From: Owenia fusiformis
Taxonomy: Eukaryota; Annelida; Polychaeta; Sabellida; Oweniidae
Assembly: GCA_903813345.2 (NCBI GenBank)
Contig: CAIIXF020000005.1
Location: forward strand, 24,245,375-24,309,374
Reading direction: 5' to 3'
DNA length: 64,000 nt
The notes below the pieces were generated by a model that was given only the letters and a program-made list of their open reading frames with translations, was not told the DNA's origin and ran no database searches. Both the position numbers and the translations under genes were made by a program. Shown here piece after piece: positions 60,628-64,000 of this stretch; position 1 is the stretch's first letter; every line of letters begins with the position of its first letter.

Positions 60628-63526
60628 GTAAGTTTTTGAAATTGCTGAATATCGATTTGATTAAATGTTAAATAAAAAAAGTTTTTGTCATGTCACTCAA
60701 TATATCTAAATTAAGTCTTATTATTATCGCCGATTATGTGTCTGGACAAACAAATAAATATCAGACTGAATTTCCTGAATTGAAAAAGCTAAGAATGGTG
60801 TTATAATATATGGACAAATGATTGATCTGTCAAACAGGTGAATAAATGTTTGGCAGACTGAATGTTAGAATACAAACAAAATTGTCATGTTCTAAATATC
60901 TTATATTTTCAATCACTTTTAAGATTTGCTTGATTTGAATTTGGAGAATGCAGACTTTTTGTCCTTGAAGTAGATATAGAATTGATGAGTTTATCTCTTA
61001 TTTCGTCTTATTACACAATGGTTGCTAACATGGTAAAGTAAGATAGCAACTGAACTATTGATTGAAACATAGCACGTCTTTATTAATCCAATTTGTTACA
61101 TCCTGTGTTAAATCTCCTGCAAGAACTGGGATATTGGTTATTGGAAACATCGCAGAGATAAACTAACCACATAATCTTATTTCTCTGCTATCACACTATC
61201 TAAGGTGCCAATGTGCCTGTAGAAGGCATTGACCAGCTGTTTCCTAATTGGTGATTCCCTCAAAAATATTTCATCGTTGAAGCCTCGTTCTTAATCGATG
61301 ATATCTCATATCGCCTTTTATTCATCTAAGCTCTGATTGGTTAAGAATGGATTCGCAAAAATATTTAATTGATTTGTTTTCTACCTTTAGATCTATGATT
61401 GTTATTTTAAGTTTGTGAAGGAGTGACAGGGATATTTTCAATAATTCATGATCATTTTGCATGCATATCACGGTCACCCACACCTCTTGTAGACTTAAGG
61501 CATTAAAGGTATATATATCAACGGCTTTTTATGCGGGAGAACATTTACCTTCTTACTCAAGAGGTCATTTTTCTTATTCCTCCCATATAATACTGACTTT
61601 TGGGTGATAATACCTGATATCATCCAAGACCCAGGAAACTCATGTGCCTGACCAGCACACATTTGCTATTATATTATATTATGTGTGTTTATTTGCTCCT
61701 CTATAATGCTGAAAGGCGATCGAGGAGTTCTTGCGTAAAATATTTTACTGATATAAATAAATAAAGTAATGAATAAAAAAAAAAACTGACTGAGCAATGA
61801 AATCCATCCACCTGATGTACATATATGGATTACTGCAATACCGGATGTTATTCATGTCTTAAAAAATGATATATTGAATATTTTATATCATTTTATTGTT
61901 GTTTAAATGTGTTCATTCTATCACCTGTAAATTCAATTCATTGTGTGCTAAGATCCCTATTATGATTAAACATGTTAAACAGAAAGTCATCTACAAAAAT
62001 CGTATTGAAATTGAAGACGCCCACTGTTTTCTCAAATATCATTATTTTTGTAATCTATCTCAGTAATGGAGGAAGAAAAAACTGGCTGAGCATCTAAATG
62101 AGTCTGTTATCCCCTACATATGACTTGAAGTATTTTGGGAGAAGGTATATGATTTAAAGAATGATAGCTTCAATATAATAATACTGTTGCACTTGTACTG
62201 TCAATACATACCATAGATTCAGGTGTAGCTTTTGTATACAACAAGTTACATAATAAAAAGGAATCTGGAAAGCCTCTATTGATGCAAGGGAATTCACTTC
62301 ATCAGCGACTGAACATTGATATTGACACCATGTGGGTTGGGTTGATTGCCAATGAGTGACTGATCTACACATTTTTTTCAAACATAATTTTGACATAAAT
62401 CAAGTCTTGTCAGCTCTGATATTACTTCGCACTAATTAGAAAGCTGTACTTAATTTACCAAGTGTGTTTTGCACCTTTTGTTGAACACACCTTGCTCAAG
62501 ACAATGATGAGCCTTTGTTAAATAGGAATTCACAATCACAATGAATTTGAAAACACACAATATACAATGTACACAGACTATGGGAGTATTTAAACCAAAA
62601 CAAATAATTTAGTATGTCAAATAAAAATGATATTGAATGTAAGTACATGTACTACATGTGTTAATGAACATTTCAACATGATTTTACTAAGTTTTACTGC
62701 ACCTTTGATGGTGTATTGAAACCAGTTTGCCAGGCAGGTGGGCGGATGGGCATCCCAATAGATCTTGTCTTTTTCCAGGTGAACCATTTAGGAATTGATT
62801 TCATATTTTCAGTGGTGTTACTTCGATTGAGAAACTATCACTGATTTGATGATGGCAATGCTTGGTAGATTTTCCTGAAAACTTGTCTGGAAGTCGTGTC
62901 ATCCATTTGATGAACCATTTTAATTGAAATTTTTAGGGATGTCTTATTAAGAAAGTTTATTATGATTATTTTTGGCATTCTTGGTAAATATTGAGGTGGT
63001 CATTTTGAATATGGGACTGAAACGCTTTGTCGGGAATGAATTTTCAAATGATTTTAAGAGTCACCATGTCAATATCCATCTCCATTATCCCCCTGTGATA
63101 TATATGTACTGTAATGTATGTTAAACAGTACTCTTAGTTGAAAGAAGGATGCACCTACTTTGATATCATTGGAAATATTCCCTGGAGCTTTCAGACTTTC
63201 TTGTTTTGAATCAATTTCTATTATTTCCTTTCCTGTTTCCGGTTAATAGAATATTTCCTTAGAGGGGAATTGATGCTGAATTAGCTTTGTATCTTGCATC
63301 GATCCATTGACATTTTAGAGACACTTTAGGTTGTTGTTTTGTGAGATTCAGTTGAGACCATGCTTACAAGCATCTGGAATATAAATCGTTCTTTTGGTTA
63401 TTTATGATTTTGTTATGACACTTTAAGATGTCCCTTGGCTAATTGCTACTACTAACAATAATACGAGCATGTTGCATCTGGTATGTTGTATAATGGATGC
63501 TAAGTGCTATTTCATGGTTATTGCTT
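60628..63526. other. Phosphatase intron 3, no gene recognised
   Basis: The intron starts with a GTAAGT donor and extends past the window. I see no next exon (no HCxxGxxRS coding segment on either strand) and no clear repeat before 63527. Confidence 0.5.
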
Positions 63527-63534
63527 GTTATCCC

Positions 63535-63947
63535 GGTAAAGATTAAAAGGTGGATTGGATCGAGTGGATTGGATTCATGTAAAAGGTGGATTGGATCGGG
63601 AATCTTCAAAATATGGAATTTCTTTAATCTCGTGATCACTAGGTCCCTTTAAGGAATCAGAACAAAACAACAACAAATACATACATAATTACTTGATGGA
63701 TATAGCAGTATTCAACTACTTTCCTTTGTAAATCGACTTTTTTTTATTTTGTAAAGCATAATAAACATATATCTGTGTTGATAAAATCTGTCATTCAAAT
63801 TGATGTGTTTATGTTTCCATCTACTAGATGTTCTCATTTTTTTGAAAAAAAGTCTCTAAGTAATTCTATATTTTGAAGACTCCCGATCCAGTCCACCTTT
63901 TACATGAATCCAATCCACTCAATCCAATCCACCTTTTAATCTTTACC
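63535..63947. mobile_element. Inverted-repeat element with about 80-bp arms and 8-bp target duplication
   Basis: GTTATCCC flanks both sides (63527-63534 and 63948-63955). The arms start GGTAAAGATTAAAAGGTGGA and continue for about 80 bases with roughly three mismatches. Each arm holds repeated GGTGGATTGGATCG-type words. The interior has no coding frame. It sits inside a member of the CCCACCAAACAAA repeat family. An 8-bp duplication is compatible with hAT, P or Merlin; the ends do not match a family I know. Confidence 0.85.
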
Positions 63948-64000
63948 GTTATCCCACCAAACAAATTTGGTAGGGATATAGAGAAGCCATCCGTCCATTT

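Overview
This window looks like nuclear DNA of a marine invertebrate animal, probably a lophotrochozoan such as a mollusc; the phylum is inferred only from the repeat types and general style. It is AT-rich, has many short exons with GT...AG junctions, kilobase introns, a tRNA-derived SINE, LINEs, and many small inverted-repeat DNA transposons. No bacterial operons, rRNA or CRISPR arrays are present.

Layout. (1) 1-10,706, minus strand: the first four coding exons of SUPV3L1, the mitochondrial RNA helicase Suv3. The gene runs off the left edge. Its 8-kb first intron holds, on the plus strand, a complete three-exon Rieske non-haem iron oxygenase resembling choline monooxygenase. (2) 10,707-11,156: a 450-bp head-to-head spacer between SUPV3L1 and HECTD2. 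(3) 11,157-36,572, plus strand: a complete HECT E3 ubiquitin ligase HECTD2. It has 20 coding exons whose phases all join, giving about 803 residues. Intron 1 contains a nest of transposons and intron 16 contains a young mariner. (4) 38,418-39,569, minus: a single-exon type II membrane protein resembling a glycosyltransferase. (5) 41,874-48,549, minus: complete ERI1 (3'-5' exoribonuclease 1), five exons, 388 residues. Intron 2 holds a recent LINE that carries a restriction-like endonuclease and is flanked by a 38-bp target duplication. (6) 52,321 to the right edge, plus: the first three coding exons of an inducible MAP-kinase phosphatase of the DUSP1/2/4/5 type. The exon with the catalytic cysteine lies outside the window.

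The host genes are unrelated housekeeping or signalling genes, not a pathway cluster. The one suggestive pairing is the Rieske oxygenase nested antisense within SUPV3L1, because both predicted products start with mitochondrial-type presequences. The rest is dominated by mobile DNA: mariner, Tc1-like, hAT, pogo-like, Mutator-like, TTAA-type and fold-back elements, plus minisatellites. Exon boundaries were read by eye from splice sites, frame continuity and recalled family sequences. No alignment or RNA data were available.
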